Positions 36,684 through 46,132 of a DNA stretch of 64,000 nucleotides are shown here, piece after piece. Position 1 is the first letter of the stretch. Every line of letters begins with the position of its first letter. The notes under the pieces were generated by a model, which did no database searches, was not told where the DNA came from, and saw only the letters and a program-made list of their open reading frames with translations. The position numbers and the translations under genes were made by a program. Source of the stretch: Kordiimonas aestuarii. Lineage in GTDB: Bacteria > Pseudomonadota > Alphaproteobacteria > Sphingomonadales > Kordiimonadaceae. The stretch is from contig NZ_JAOBPP010000019.1 in NCBI RefSeq assembly GCF_025574465.1, forward strand, positions 1 through 64,000, in the 5' to 3' direction.

Positions 36684-36700
36684 CCTGACACACTGTCAGG
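36684..36700. promoter_or_regulatory. Operator-like inverted repeat CCTGACA-CAC-TGTCAGG
   Basis: Perfect 7-bp arms with a 3-nt spacer, directly downstream of a -10-like TATACT (36678-36683) and just before the ribosome site of iorA. A repressor here would cover the transcription start. The regulator is not in the neighbourhood. Confidence 0.5.
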
Positions 36701-36719
36701 ACAAGTGAGGGGAAGACCA

Positions 36720-37190
36720 ATGGACTTCAAGATTAATGGCCGTGCCATCAGCTATGATGGCGACGGTGAAATGCCGCTGCTTTGGTATCTGCGTGACCTT
36801 GCGGGCATGACCGGCACCAAATTTGGTTGTGGCGCGGGGCTGTGCGGTGCCTGCACGGTGCATGTGGATGGCATGGCTGTGCGCTCCTGCCAGACATGGA
36901 TGGACGATGTCGAAGGCACGGAAGTGACCACCATCGAGGGCCTTGGCACCGGTGACATGCTGCATGCCCTGCAAATTGCGTGGGCGGAGAACAACGTGCC
37001 ACAATGCGGCTACTGCCAGTCGGGCCAGATCATGCAGGCCGCATCCTTGCTTGCCGATAACCCAAACCCCACGGATGAAGACATCGACATGGCCATGTCG
37101 GGTAACATCTGTCGGTGCGGTACATACCAGCGCATTAAAAAATCCATTCGCGACGTTGCGGACGGCAAAATCAAGGGAGGCAAGCTATGA
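36720..37190 (+). CDS. iorA: Isoquinoline 1-oxidoreductase-type [2Fe-2S] subunit
   Basis: 156 residues from the ATG at 36720 (GAGGGGA upstream). Eight cysteines bind two [2Fe-2S] clusters: the plant-ferredoxin type in [16 protein letters not shown] with C in RSCQTW, and the helical type in CGYCQSGQI and [10 protein letters not shown]. It passes electrons from the molybdenum subunit. Overlaps iorB by 4 bp (ATGA). No cytochrome or CoxI/XdhC maturation gene is beside it. Confidence 0.92.
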   Translation: MDFKINGRAISYDGDGEMPLLWYLRDLAGMTGTKFGCGAGLCGACTVHVDGMAVRSCQTWMDDVEGTEVTTIEGLGTGDMLHALQIAWAENNVPQCGYCQSGQIMQAASLLADNPNPTDEDIDMAMSGNICRCGTYQRIKKSIRDVADGKIKGGKL

Positions 37191-39433
37191 CCCATATGGT
37201 CGAAAATGTTTCCCGCCGGGGTGTATTGAAGGGCGCTGGCATCATAGGTGGCCTTGTGCTGACAGCTCCCCTGGTCTCCAAAGGCCTGATGGCTGCAATC
37301 AAAAAAGCCTCCGGTCAGCTGGAGGCGAGCAATTATCTTTCCATCAGCGAAGATGGTACGGTGAATATCTATATCCACCGGGTTGAGATGGGGCAGGGTA
37401 GCCGCACAGGCCTGCCGCAGATCATTGCTGACGAACTCGACGCAGACTGGAGCCGCATTAACTTTGTTGCGGCCTTTGGTGACCAGAAGTTTGGCGACCA
37501 GAACACCGACGGTTCCACTTCGATCCGCAAGTTTTATGACACCTTCCGCCATGCGGGTGCTGCTGCCCGTATGATGCTGGAGCAGGCCGCCGCTGAAAAG
37601 TGGGGTGTGTCGGCTGATCAGGTCATGGCGAAAGAACACCGCATCCACAACAAGGCGACGGGCAAGTCCGCGGACTATAGCGAATTTGTCGCGGCTGCTG
37701 CTGAACTGCCGGTGCCGGACGCGACGAAGGTGAGCTACAAGGCCAAGGCGGACCGCCGTTATATCGGCAAGTCCGTACGCAATATCTATATGAAGGATTT
37801 TGTGACTGGCTCCAGCCAGTTTGGTCAGGATGTGCGCCGTGAGGGCATGCTGTATGCCGTCGCGAAACGCCCGCCTGTCGTAGGCGGCAAGCTTACCGGC
37901 TACAACAAGGAAGCGGCGATGGCCGTGAAGGGCGTTGTGGACGTGGTTGAGCTACCGGTATTTGAAAAACCGATCATGTTCAAACCGCTGGGTGGTTTGG
38001 CTGTGCTTGCAACCAATACCTATGCCGCAAAAAAGGGCCTTGAAGCAGCAGCGCCCGAGTTTGAGGCGGGTGATAATGGAGGCTATGACACCGCGGAGTA
38101 TGAAAAGATCCTGTGGCAGGCCATAGATGGTGAAGATGTCAACCATCTCAAGCGGGGGGACGTAGACACCGCGCTGGCGAACGCCGTGACGGTCGTTGAG
38201 GCGGATTATTTTGTCCCACACCTGCACCATGCGCCGATGGAGCCGCCTGCCGCGACGGCAGAATGGCAGGGCGATACGCTCAGGATGTGGGTATGTTGTC
38301 AGGATCCGCAGTCGGTACAAGATACCGTGGCACCCTACGTTGGGCTGAAGCCTGTACAGATTCATGTGGAAGCCACGCTGCTGGGCGGTGCCTTTGGCCG
38401 CAAATCGAAGCCTGACTTCGCCGCGGAAGCCGCCATCCTTGCCAAACATGCGGGCAAGCCCGTGAAAATGGTCTGGACGCGTGAAGACGATATGCAGCAC
38501 AGTTATTATCACACGATCTCGGCCCAGAGGGTGAAGGGCGCGCTGGACGTGGACGGCAGGGTTACAGCATGGAAGCACAAAACGGCATTCCCATCAATCT
38601 TCGAGATATTTGATCCACGCACAGAAGGCCCTGTAGCGATGGAGATGGGGCTCGGCCTGCTGGATATCCCGTTTGAGACGCCAAACCTGCAGGTGGATGC
38701 GGGTAAGGCACGCGGCCATGTACGCATTGGCTGGATGCGGTCTGTGACCAATATCCAGCACGCGTTTGCGCTTGGGTCTTTTGTTGACGAACTTGCCCAT
38801 GCAGGCGGCAAGCGAACTGATGATATGTGGCTTGAGCTGATTGGCTCTGACCGCATGATCGATCCGGCCAAGGACGGTGCTGACTATTCCAACTATGGTG
38901 AAACGCTCGACCGGCACCCGGTTGATACCGCACGCCTCAAGGCCGTGCTTAAAAAAGCCGTTGAGATGTCCGGCTACGGCAAGGAAATGCCAAAAGGCCA
39001 TGGCCTCGGCATCTCGGTTCACCGCAGCTTTGTGACCTATGTCGCTAATGTGGTGGAAGTGGTTGTTGGCGACGACGGTCGTTTGTCTGTGCCGCGCGCC
39101 TGGGTGGCGGCGGACTGTGGCTTGGCCGTGAACCCTGACAGGGTGAAAGCACAGATGGAGGGAGCCGTTGTGTTTGGCACATCGATTGCGCTGCATGGTG
39201 AGATTACCGCCAAGGACGGCCGGATCGAGCAAAGTAACTTCGACGGGTACCCTGTGTGCCGGATTGAGGAAAGCCCCCATGTTGAGGTGGCGATCCTTGA
39301 AACCACCGGTGTGCCGGGCGGCGTGGGTGAACCGGGTGTGCCGCCTGTGGCACCTGCGATTACCAACGCGATTTTTGCCGCCACAGGCAACCGCATCCGT
39401 CGTTTGCCGATTGGCCACCAGATGACAGCTTGA
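37187..39433 (+). CDS. iorB: Isoquinoline 1-oxidoreductase-type molybdopterin subunit, Tat signal
   Basis: 748 residues. The N-terminus [22 protein letters not shown] is a twin-arginine signal, so the enzyme is folded with cofactor and exported together with IorA. Motifs of the xanthine-oxidase fold: [40 protein letters not shown], the [19 protein letters not shown] segment and the active-site glutamate region [17 protein letters not shown]. IorB-type enzymes hydroxylate N-heterocycles or oxidise aldehydes. The substrate is unknown. It sits behind a 17-bp operator-like repeat. Confidence 0.92.
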   Translation: MTHMVENVSRRGVLKGAGIIGGLVLTAPLVSKGLMAAIKKASGQLEASNYLSISEDGTVNIYIHRVEMGQGSRTGLPQIIADELDADWSRINFVAAFGDQKFGDQNTDGSTSIRKFYDTFRHAGAAARMMLEQAAAEKWGVSADQVMAKEHRIHNKATGKSADYSEFVAAAAELPVPDATKVSYKAKADRRYIGKSVRNIYMKDFVTGSSQFGQDVRREGMLYAVAKRPPVVGGKLTGYNKEAAMAVKGVVDVVELPVFEKPIMFKPLGGLAVLATNTYAAKKGLEAAAPEFEAGDNGGYDTAEYEKILWQAIDGEDVNHLKRGDVDTALANAVTVVEADYFVPHLHHAPMEPPAATAEWQGDTLRMWVCCQDPQSVQDTVAPYVGLKPVQIHVEATLLGGAFGRKSKPDFAAEAAILAKHAGKPVKMVWTREDDMQHSYYHTISAQRVKGALDVDGRVTAWKHKTAFPSIFEIFDPRTEGPVAMEMGLGLLDIPFETPNLQVDAGKARGHVRIGWMRSVTNIQHAFALGSFVDELAHAGGKRTDDMWLELIGSDRMIDPAKDGADYSNYGETLDRHPVDTARLKAVLKKAVEMSGYGKEMPKGHGLGISVHRSFVTYVANVVEVVVGDDGRLSVPRAWVAADCGLAVNPDRVKAQMEGAVVFGTSIALHGEITAKDGRIEQSNFDGYPVCRIEESPHVEVAILETTGVPGGVGEPGVPPVAPAITNAIFAATGNRIRRLPIGHQMTA

Positions 39434-39456
39434 TACGTAGCTTTAAAAAAAGAAGA

Positions 39457-39489
39457 AAGGCGGCCCCGGGGAACAGGGCCGCCTTTTTT
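39457..39489 (+). terminator. Rho-independent terminator after iorB
   Basis: Stem AAGGCGGCCC / GGGCCGCCTT, loop CGGGGAACA, followed by T6. It also protects the convergent outer-membrane gene from read-through. Confidence 0.9.
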
Positions 39490-39510
39490 ATAGCCTGTGA
39501 AGTTTACCGC

Positions 39511-40002
39511 CTAGAAGCGGAAAGCAACACCAACGCTTGGCACAACTGTGTCGTCGCCATAGACGTTTGCTTTTACGCGCAGCGAAACATTGTCGCCGAC
39601 GGCGCGCTCATAGCCTGCAATAAAGCTGATGTCATCACCGGTTACGGAATAACCAGCCGCAGACGCCTTGGCTTTAACATACCCGACGCCACCGAAAATA
39701 AGGTCGCGTTTCTCAGCGCCGAATGCATAACCAACGGTGCCATTTACTGTCCAGATATGGTCCAGATAGGTGATGTCGGCCGTGCCGAAGGTGCCTTCAA
39801 CGCCAACAACAAAATTGTTGTCGAGCTGTTTGCGGTAGCCGCCTACGGCGCCGTAGTAAATGTCATCCGCACCGTCGCTGATGGTGTGGCCAAATTCACC
39901 GCCGAGGTAAAAGCCGTCAAAGTGTTTTTCGTCTTGTGCGTTCGCTGCACCGGCAACAAGCAGGGTAGCAGCAATCGTCGCTGTCAGAATGGTCTTTTTC
40001 AT
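39511..40002 (-). CDS. Small outer-membrane beta-barrel protein
   Basis: 163 residues with a clear signal peptide (KKTILTATIAATLLVAGAANA). The mature chain begins HFDGFYLGGEFGHTI and shows alternating strands with aromatic girdles (VGVEGTFGTADITYLDH, FGGVGYVKA), ending in VPSVGVAFRF with the C-terminal phenylalanine recognised by the Bam complex. About eight strands are likely, as in OmpA/OmpW-like small barrels. Function unknown. Confidence 0.85.
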   Translation of the reverse strand: MKKTILTATIAATLLVAGAANAQDEKHFDGFYLGGEFGHTISDGADDIYYGAVGGYRKQLDNNFVVGVEGTFGTADITYLDHIWTVNGTVGYAFGAEKRDLIFGGVGYVKAKASAAGYSVTGDDISFIAGYERAVGDNVSLRVKANVYGDDTVVPSVGVAFRF

Positions 40003-40134
40003 TTTCTGTATCCTCGTGATTGGTTTTTAAAACGCCGGTCTTCGCCGGTCGCCGGGGATACATAGTGCTTCGGAAAAAGAAGTCAATCGTCTTTGATGTA
40101 TTTATTTAACTTATTGAAATGTGTTGCTTTTTTG

Positions 40135-41694
40135 TTACATCCAAGGCGTGCGGTCGGTCGCGAGGGTGTGTAATATGCGGTCACGCCAGCGCATGGCGGC
40201 CTCGTGTGGGATATACGGTACACTCACCTTATGGCCTGCCAATTTCACCACCAAGGTAGCAAGGCCTTTCCGGCGCTGGCCGGGGGATCGCTTTATCTTC
40301 ACACCTTGCGCCTTGTAGATCGGGAAAATGACAATTTTGTGGCCAAAAACACCCTGCCTGACGGCAATGTGCTGGCCATCAGTCCAGTAGCCGTGCTTCG
40401 CGTAATTCATGCGCAGGAGCGGGTAGATAATAACCGGGACAAGCGTGAGCAGGAGAAACCACGCTGTCGCCGCCAAGCCAGCCAGAAGGATGGCGATGAC
40501 CGTGGCAGGTGTCAGGAAATCCAGCCAGAACAGCCGCTTGAGATAAAGTTTGTCGATCGGCGCAAAGGTTACGGTCTGCCACGCCATGTCTGGATAAAGG
40601 GTTGCCACCAGCGCGGAGATTTGATCATGCCTCATGCTGGGGACAATAAACTTGGCTTGTTTAACATGTGTTTCCCCCTGATCGAACGCAGGGGAGAAGC
40701 CGATTTGCATCAGGGTAATGTGGCTGCGGTACAGGAGGCGCGCGGGCCAGGGTTGATTGATCTTCAGTGCCTGAATTTTACTCGCGGGCAAGCTGGTGTC
40801 GGAGCGTTCAAACAATCCCTTCAGGCGGTGAAAACGGCCGTCCGAAAAACTCAGGCGATAGTCGTAATAAATGACAATGGCGCCAATCACGGACCCAAGC
40901 AGCAACATAGCCAGCATAAGAATGGCGATGCCGGCAAACAAGCCGATAACCGCCCCGGTACTGTGCGATGAGATAAACGCTTCGGGCACTGAAAGCCAGT
41001 CCTTGATATAGCCGCTAACGTCTTCGTCGATCTGGCTGATCGCACCGGCGGCCAGGCCCGCAAATACCCAGACATTATTGTTGCTCAGCCCATAGCGCAC
41101 CAACTCGGCGACCGGGTGATGCAGCAACGGTATTTCGCTGTGCTTTTCCGTATTGGTGGGCGCGGGTTCCGTACTTTCCGCCTGCATGGGGGCTTTCGGG
41201 TCGGACAGAACACTTCGGCGCAAGCTTTCAGCAAGGCGTCGGTCAATCCCGGCGAGGCTGACTTCCTCCGTCACGGAGCCCGCGCTTTCAAGCGCCATGT
41301 TTACCAGCCCGAAGGGGCGGAAGTAAACCGGTTCCTTAAGCGCTATATTCTGGATGCGGTCGAACGAAAGTGTCAGGCGTTTCTTCTGGATTACCCCTTT
41401 GTGGATCAGGAAGGCATTTTTATTAATACGAAAACGGAAGTTCAGGTAACTGAGGACCGAGGCAACGAGCAGCAAGAGCATGGCTGCGCCTACAATGGCG
41501 ATAATGATGGGCAGGCGATTATCGCCGCCGGAGAAAATGAAAATACCACCGAAAATCGCGGCGTTTTGCACCCCGTGTTTGGCAAACCCCATGATGAATT
41601 TCAACACAAAATAGATAATGGAAACCGGCGACAGGCGCTGCCATTCGCTGACAAGGCTGTCCGGAACCGTTTGCTCGGCGTTGGTATCAGTCAT
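40135..41694 (-). CDS. Membrane protein with bacterial PH domains (YdbT-like)
   Basis: 519 residues from the ATG at 41694, which overlaps the preceding gene's end by 8 bp. Several paired transmembrane helices (for example LPIIIAIVGAAMLLLLVASVL) each precede a bPH2 domain: FRINKNAFLIHKGVIQKKRLTLSFDRIQNIAL, YRLSFSDGRFHRLKGLFERSDTSLPASKIQAL, and WTDGQHIAVRQGVFGHKIVIFPIYKAQGV, three copies. It pairs with the smaller YdbS-like gene upstream, as in many bacteria. The role of this pair is not established. Confidence 0.88.
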   Translation of the reverse strand: MTDTNAEQTVPDSLVSEWQRLSPVSIIYFVLKFIMGFAKHGVQNAAIFGGIFIFSGGDNRLPIIIAIVGAAMLLLLVASVLSYLNFRFRINKNAFLIHKGVIQKKRLTLSFDRIQNIALKEPVYFRPFGLVNMALESAGSVTEEVSLAGIDRRLAESLRRSVLSDPKAPMQAESTEPAPTNTEKHSEIPLLHHPVAELVRYGLSNNNVWVFAGLAAGAISQIDEDVSGYIKDWLSVPEAFISSHSTGAVIGLFAGIAILMLAMLLLGSVIGAIVIYYDYRLSFSDGRFHRLKGLFERSDTSLPASKIQALKINQPWPARLLYRSHITLMQIGFSPAFDQGETHVKQAKFIVPSMRHDQISALVATLYPDMAWQTVTFAPIDKLYLKRLFWLDFLTPATVIAILLAGLAATAWFLLLTLVPVIIYPLLRMNYAKHGYWTDGQHIAVRQGVFGHKIVIFPIYKAQGVKIKRSPGQRRKGLATLVVKLAGHKVSVPYIPHEAAMRWRDRILHTLATDRTPWM

Positions 41695-42223
41695 CGCTAT
41701 GGTCTGCCCCGGCCTTTTCAAGAATAAAGGCCCTGAGCCGTGTCGCGTCCTCGTCCTTGAGGGACGGGATGGTCAGGTCTGCGCTGCCGCCGCCCGCAGC
41801 GAAAAACTTGAGGGTGGAAAGGCCATATATACGTTCGAGCGGCCCGCGCTCCACTTCCACATGCTGTATCCGGTTGAAGGGTAGGGAGGTCTCTGACCGC
41901 CAGATGATGCCGTGCCTGTAGTGCACATCCTGCGCGCGCACCGCGTATCCACAGTGAGCCGCTGACCGGCGTGTCAGGACTATGATGAAGGGCAGTGGGA
42001 TAAGCGGCAGCAGATACAGAAATTCACCCGGAAACAGGGGGCTTTCGATCCCCAGCAGCGTTTTGACAACCGTCCAGACTATTGATACTGCGGCCCAGAT
42101 GGCGAGGCCAATGATCATCAGGATGGTGGCGCGGTGAGCGTCAAGAGCCTCAAATTCAAGGGTTTCACTCTGCGGCAGATCGCTGTTTCTCGGCATCTCG
42201 GTGCTGAAATCGGTGTCTGGCAT
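41687..42223 (-). CDS. Membrane protein with one bacterial PH domain (YdbS-like)
   Basis: 178 residues from the ATG at 42223 (GAGGGG upstream). Two transmembrane helices (ILMIIGLAIWAAVSIVWTVV, YLLPLIPLPFIIVL) and one bPH2 domain with the family pattern VHYRHGIIWRSETSLPFNRIQHVEVERGPLERIYGLSTL. First gene of a two-gene operon with the YdbT-like partner. Confidence 0.88.
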   Translation of the reverse strand: MPDTDFSTEMPRNSDLPQSETLEFEALDAHRATILMIIGLAIWAAVSIVWTVVKTLLGIESPLFPGEFLYLLPLIPLPFIIVLTRRSAAHCGYAVRAQDVHYRHGIIWRSETSLPFNRIQHVEVERGPLERIYGLSTLKFFAAGGGSADLTIPSLKDEDATRLRAFILEKAGADHSDD

Positions 42224-42366
42224 GCCGGTCCCCCTCAAAGCTTGATTTATTTCCCCGTCTTGTGTGAAGGCAGGGCTTGAACGCCTTTCCCATAGTTGGG
42301 TATAAGGCGGGCGTATCGCAAGGGCGGCAGATCATTGCTTGCCCGTTACCTGAACGAAGGGCAATC

Positions 42367-44181
42367 ATGGCGCCACCAATTCTCAGCCTCAAGGAAATTA
42401 ATCTGCATTGGGGTGCCAACCCCATATTGGATGCCCTTGAAATGCATATCGGCACGACTGACAGGCTGTGCCTTGTCGGGCGCAATGGCACTGGCAAATC
42501 CACGCTGATGAAGGTGATCGCGGGTATTATCGAGCCCGACGGCGGCGAACGATGGGTCCAGCCCGGTAGCCGCATCGCCTACCTGCCGCAGGAGCCAGAT
42601 GCCTCGGGCTACCATACGCTGAAGGATTACATTCTGGGTGGGTTGCCAGAAGACGAGCGCGACCAGGATTACCGCGCCGATGTGCTGATCGAAGACCTTG
42701 ATATTAACGGTACCGCCTCGCCCGGCACCGCGTCAGGCGGGGAGATGCGCCGCGCCGCGCTTGCGCGCACCTTGATCGGCGAGCCGGAACTGTTGCTGCT
42801 TGATGAGCCAACCAACCACCTTGATATCAACACCATCCAGTGGCTTGAAGCCTTCCTCAAGGGCTGGCGTGGCGCCATGGTGCTGATCAGCCACGACCGC
42901 GCCTTTCTGGCTAATCTGGCAACCGCCTGCCTGTGGCTTGACCGGGGTCGTGTACGCCGTCTTGATGACGGTTTCGCCAAATTTGAGGAATGGCAGGACA
43001 AGGTTTATGCCGAGGAAGCTGACGCACTTAAAAAACTGGACAAGGTGATCAAGGAGGAAACTCGCTGGTCGGTTGAGGGTATCAGCGCCCGCCGGACAAG
43101 GAATCAGGGCCGTCTGCGGCGGCTCTATGACATGCGCAAGGAGCGCCGCAACACCGTGCAGGCCGCAGGGCAGGTCAATATCTCGCTCGCTGGGGCTGAC
43201 CGTTCCGGCACCCGGGTCATCGAAGCCAGGGGCATTGCCAAAAGCTTTGACGGTCGCCCTCTGTTTGAAGGTTTTGATATTCGTATCAACCGGGGTGACC
43301 GTATCGGCATCATTGGCCCCAACGGCGTGGGCAAATCCACCCTGCTCAAGGTGTTGACCGGCGAACTGGCACCAGACGCGGGCAGCATCAAGCTTGGCAC
43401 CAACCTGGAAAGCATCCTGATTGACCAGAAGCGCGCGGCGCTCAGGGAAGATATGACGGTGATCGATGTGCTGACAGGTGGCCGCGGCGACTGGGTGTTC
43501 GTGGGCGGCGAAAGTAAACATGTCATGAGCTACCTCAAGGACTTCCTGTTTGACCCCTCGGTCGCGCACACCCCCGTGCATGCGCTGTCGGGCGGGGAGC
43601 GTAACCGCCTTCTGATCGCCGCCAATTTTGCCAAGCCGTCCAACCTTATGGTCCTTGATGAGCCGACAAACGACCTTGATATGGACACGCTTGACCTGTT
43701 GCAGGAAGTGCTGGCTGACTATAAGGGTACCATCCTGCTTGTCAGCCACGACCGGGATTTCCTCGACCGCGTGGTTACCAGTTCGATCGTCATGGAAGGC
43801 GACGGCAATGCGACAGAATATCCAGGCGGCTATTCTGACTACAGGGCGCTGAAAGCACTGGCTGAAAAGGACGCGGAACCGGTACGGACCGAAAAACCGA
43901 AATCCAATGTCAGCAATATCGCCGACGCACCAAAGAAAAAGGCCAGCAAGCTTTCCTACAAGGACCAACGGGAGCTGGACCAGATTCCGGCAGAAGTGGA
44001 AACGCTGTCGATGAAAATTTCCGATATGGAGGCAGAGCTGTCAGACCCTGACCTGTATGCGAAGAACCCGAACCGGTTCGCGTCGCTTTCCAAGGAACTG
44101 GAGACCTTGCGCGACACAGTGGACGAAAAGGAAATGCGCTGGCTGGAGCTTGAAGAACTCAGGGAAAGTCTGGGGCAATAG
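42367..44181 (+). CDS. ABC-F family ATPase (Uup type)
   Basis: 604 residues from the ATG at 42367 (GAAGGG upstream); the open frame from 42277 has no ribosome site. Two ABC domains without membrane parts: Walker A VGRNGTGKST and IGPNGVGKST, signatures SGGEMRRAALA and SGGERNRLLIA, Walker B LLLLDEPTNHLD and LMVLDEPTNDLD. A linker lies between them. The C-terminal coiled coil (YKDQRELDQIPAEVETL to ELEELRESLG) is the Uup mark. ABC-F proteins act on ribosomes; Uup also affects transposon excision and DNA branches. Confidence 0.92.
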   Translation: MAPPILSLKEINLHWGANPILDALEMHIGTTDRLCLVGRNGTGKSTLMKVIAGIIEPDGGERWVQPGSRIAYLPQEPDASGYHTLKDYILGGLPEDERDQDYRADVLIEDLDINGTASPGTASGGEMRRAALARTLIGEPELLLLDEPTNHLDINTIQWLEAFLKGWRGAMVLISHDRAFLANLATACLWLDRGRVRRLDDGFAKFEEWQDKVYAEEADALKKLDKVIKEETRWSVEGISARRTRNQGRLRRLYDMRKERRNTVQAAGQVNISLAGADRSGTRVIEARGIAKSFDGRPLFEGFDIRINRGDRIGIIGPNGVGKSTLLKVLTGELAPDAGSIKLGTNLESILIDQKRAALREDMTVIDVLTGGRGDWVFVGGESKHVMSYLKDFLFDPSVAHTPVHALSGGERNRLLIAANFAKPSNLMVLDEPTNDLDMDTLDLLQEVLADYKGTILLVSHDRDFLDRVVTSSIVMEGDGNATEYPGGYSDYRALKALAEKDAEPVRTEKPKSNVSNIADAPKKKASKLSYKDQRELDQIPAEVETLSMKISDMEAELSDPDLYAKNPNRFASLSKELETLRDTVDEKEMRWLELEELRESLGQ

Positions 44182-44199
44182 GGCTTCGTTCAGACAGAA

Positions 44200-44580
44200 C
44201 TATAGATCCTTGAGTTCAGTGCCAAGGTCTTTTTCCAACAGGCATATATTGCGAAGGTTGGCCTTGAAGCCAAGGTCGAATATGTCGCCGATCAACGGTA
44301 TGGAGCCGATAACCCAGTCGAGCACCAGGTTTCCAAGCATCTTGGCGATTGTCGTTTTGCTGACCCCCAAACGCCACGCTTCAAGGATGATATAGGCGGC
44401 CATGATGGCGGTGACAGTATCGCCCGCGCCGGGAATGAGGCCAAGAATGCTATCAAGCCCGAAGCGAACCCCGAGTACAGGCAGTCGAAACTGGTTGTCG
44501 AGCAGGCGAGCGAGACGGTAAATCCGTCGCGCCCGTTGCTTATCGGTTGCATTAAGGCGGTTGTGGCCTGTTTCCTCCAT
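44200..44580 (-). CDS. DUF4112 membrane protein
   Basis: 126 residues with ARLLDNQFRLPVLGVRFGLDSILGLIPGAGD, typical of DUF4112, then two hydrophobic helices (TVTAIMAAYIILEAW, LVLDWVIGSIPLIGDIFDLGFKAN). Function unknown. It is convergent with the ABC-F gene and lies 21 bp downstream of the YfcC permease gene on the same strand. Confidence 0.85.
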   Translation of the reverse strand: MEETGHNRLNATDKQRARRIYRLARLLDNQFRLPVLGVRFGLDSILGLIPGAGDTVTAIMAAYIILEAWRLGVSKTTIAKMLGNLVLDWVIGSIPLIGDIFDLGFKANLRNICLLEKDLGTELKDL

Positions 44581-44601
44581 AATGCCTGCCTCCTTCTTAG
44601 C

Positions 44602-46032
44602 CTAGTTTGCAAAGCCGATGTATTCACCGAAATGCACGGTAAACACAAGTATGGCGGCCGCGAGCGCGAACAGCTTTATGAGAAGCGGTGTCACAAATTT
44701 CACCCACTGCACATAAGGGATCTTCCCCAGCGCAAGTGTGCCGACAACAAGCGCGCTGGTGGGGACCACCATATTGGTGAAACCGTCGCCGAACTGGTAG
44801 GCAAGAACCGCTGTTTGCTGGGAAACACCCGTAAGGTCCGCCAGCGGCGACATGATGGGCATGGTGACAAAGGCCTGTCCGCTGCCGGACGGAATGAAAA
44901 AATTGGTGATGGTCTGCACCAGAAGCATGCCAAGGGCGGAAACGTCTGGGCCTGTTCCGTCAAGCATGGAGGCGATGGCATTGATGATGGTATCAATGAT
45001 CATGCCGTCTGTCAGCACTACCTCGATGGTGCGGGCGAAGCCTATCAAAAGCGCGGCTGCCGTCATTTCAGCGGCACCCGCAATGAATGTCTTGGCGGCA
45101 TCATTTGGGTCCATGCGGGCGATGACGGCTGTCAGCACACCGATGGCGAGGAAGATGGTAATCAGTTCAAGGATATACCAGCCCCAGTTCTGCGCGCCAT
45201 AGACAAAGAAGACAATGCCTGCGGTGAAAACACCAAGGATGAGTTTCCGTTGCCATGTGAACGACACATCTTCGGGGATGCTGAACCCTTCGCTATAGTC
45301 AACATGGGCAACAAGGCTTTTGCTTGGGTTTTCTGCGATCTTTTTGGCGTAGGCGTAGATGTGCTGGAAGGCGACCAGCAGGCACAGCAGGAAAATGACG
45401 ATGCGGAAACCCAGGCCGGATGTTGGCGGCAGGCCAGCAATGTCTTGGGCGATCAGCACACCGAAGGGGTTGGTGCCTGCCGTTGCCCAGCCGACGCCAT
45501 AACTGGCCCACAGGATGCCCATCGCCACAATGCTGTCGAGTTTCATGGCAAGGCACATGGTCACCAGAATGGGGATGAGCGGCATATATTCCTCCCCCAT
45601 ACCGATGGTGAAGGCGCCAAGGCCAAAAAGCAACAGGGTGCCGCCAATCAGGATGCCAGGGCTTGAGCTAAAGGTACGCACGGCGCGAAACAGGATCGCA
45701 TCAATCGCGCCGGATGCCCGCAACAGCGCGATGACACCGCCAACAAGAAAGACAAGGAAGATGATTTCCTGCGCGCTTTCAAGGCCGCGCGGGATGGCGG
45801 AAAGGAAGTGCCACGGTTCAAGCGCGGGCGCGTCCGGGGCGGCGGTGAAGCTGCCGGGCAACACCATTTCCCGGTGGCTGTCAAACGGCGCGGGCGCACG
45901 CTCGAAGGTGCCTGACGGAATGACGTAAGACAGTATCTGCGCAACGATAATCAGCGAAAAAATAAGAACGAGGGAATCCGGGAACCAGCCCTTCTTCTTC
46001 GGCGTACCCTCGTCGGCGGTGCCTGTCGCCAT
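44602..46032 (-). CDS. YfcC-family C4-dicarboxylate / amino-acid permease
   Basis: 476 residues from the ATG at 46032 with GGGAGG 7 nt upstream. About 12 helices; family signs are SYVIPSGTFER at the start, VFLVGGVIALLRASGAIDA, GMGEEYMPLIPILVTMC, WATAGTNPFGVLIAQDIAGLPP and IPSGSGQAFVTMPIMSPLADL. These transporters are related to DcuC and to arginine/ornithine antiporters; the substrate is not known. It is divergent from the Kelch gene. Confidence 0.88.
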   Translation of the reverse strand: MATGTADEGTPKKKGWFPDSLVLIFSLIIVAQILSYVIPSGTFERAPAPFDSHREMVLPGSFTAAPDAPALEPWHFLSAIPRGLESAQEIIFLVFLVGGVIALLRASGAIDAILFRAVRTFSSSPGILIGGTLLLFGLGAFTIGMGEEYMPLIPILVTMCLAMKLDSIVAMGILWASYGVGWATAGTNPFGVLIAQDIAGLPPTSGLGFRIVIFLLCLLVAFQHIYAYAKKIAENPSKSLVAHVDYSEGFSIPEDVSFTWQRKLILGVFTAGIVFFVYGAQNWGWYILELITIFLAIGVLTAVIARMDPNDAAKTFIAGAAEMTAAALLIGFARTIEVVLTDGMIIDTIINAIASMLDGTGPDVSALGMLLVQTITNFFIPSGSGQAFVTMPIMSPLADLTGVSQQTAVLAYQFGDGFTNMVVPTSALVVGTLALGKIPYVQWVKFVTPLLIKLFALAAAILVFTVHFGEYIGFAN

Positions 46033-46132
46033 AAAATAGCCTCCCCATGACTGAATTATTATATTTGAAAACAATATTGGCAGCTATGCTGTCCGTTGTC
46101 ACGCATCACCGCAGAAGTCGAAAGGGTTTGAA

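Noticed and set aside
44536..45666. 376-codon frame on the plus strand opposite the YfcC permease
   Set aside because: Rich in His, Gly and Gln with no hydrophobic core or motifs; antisense to a clear 12-helix transporter.
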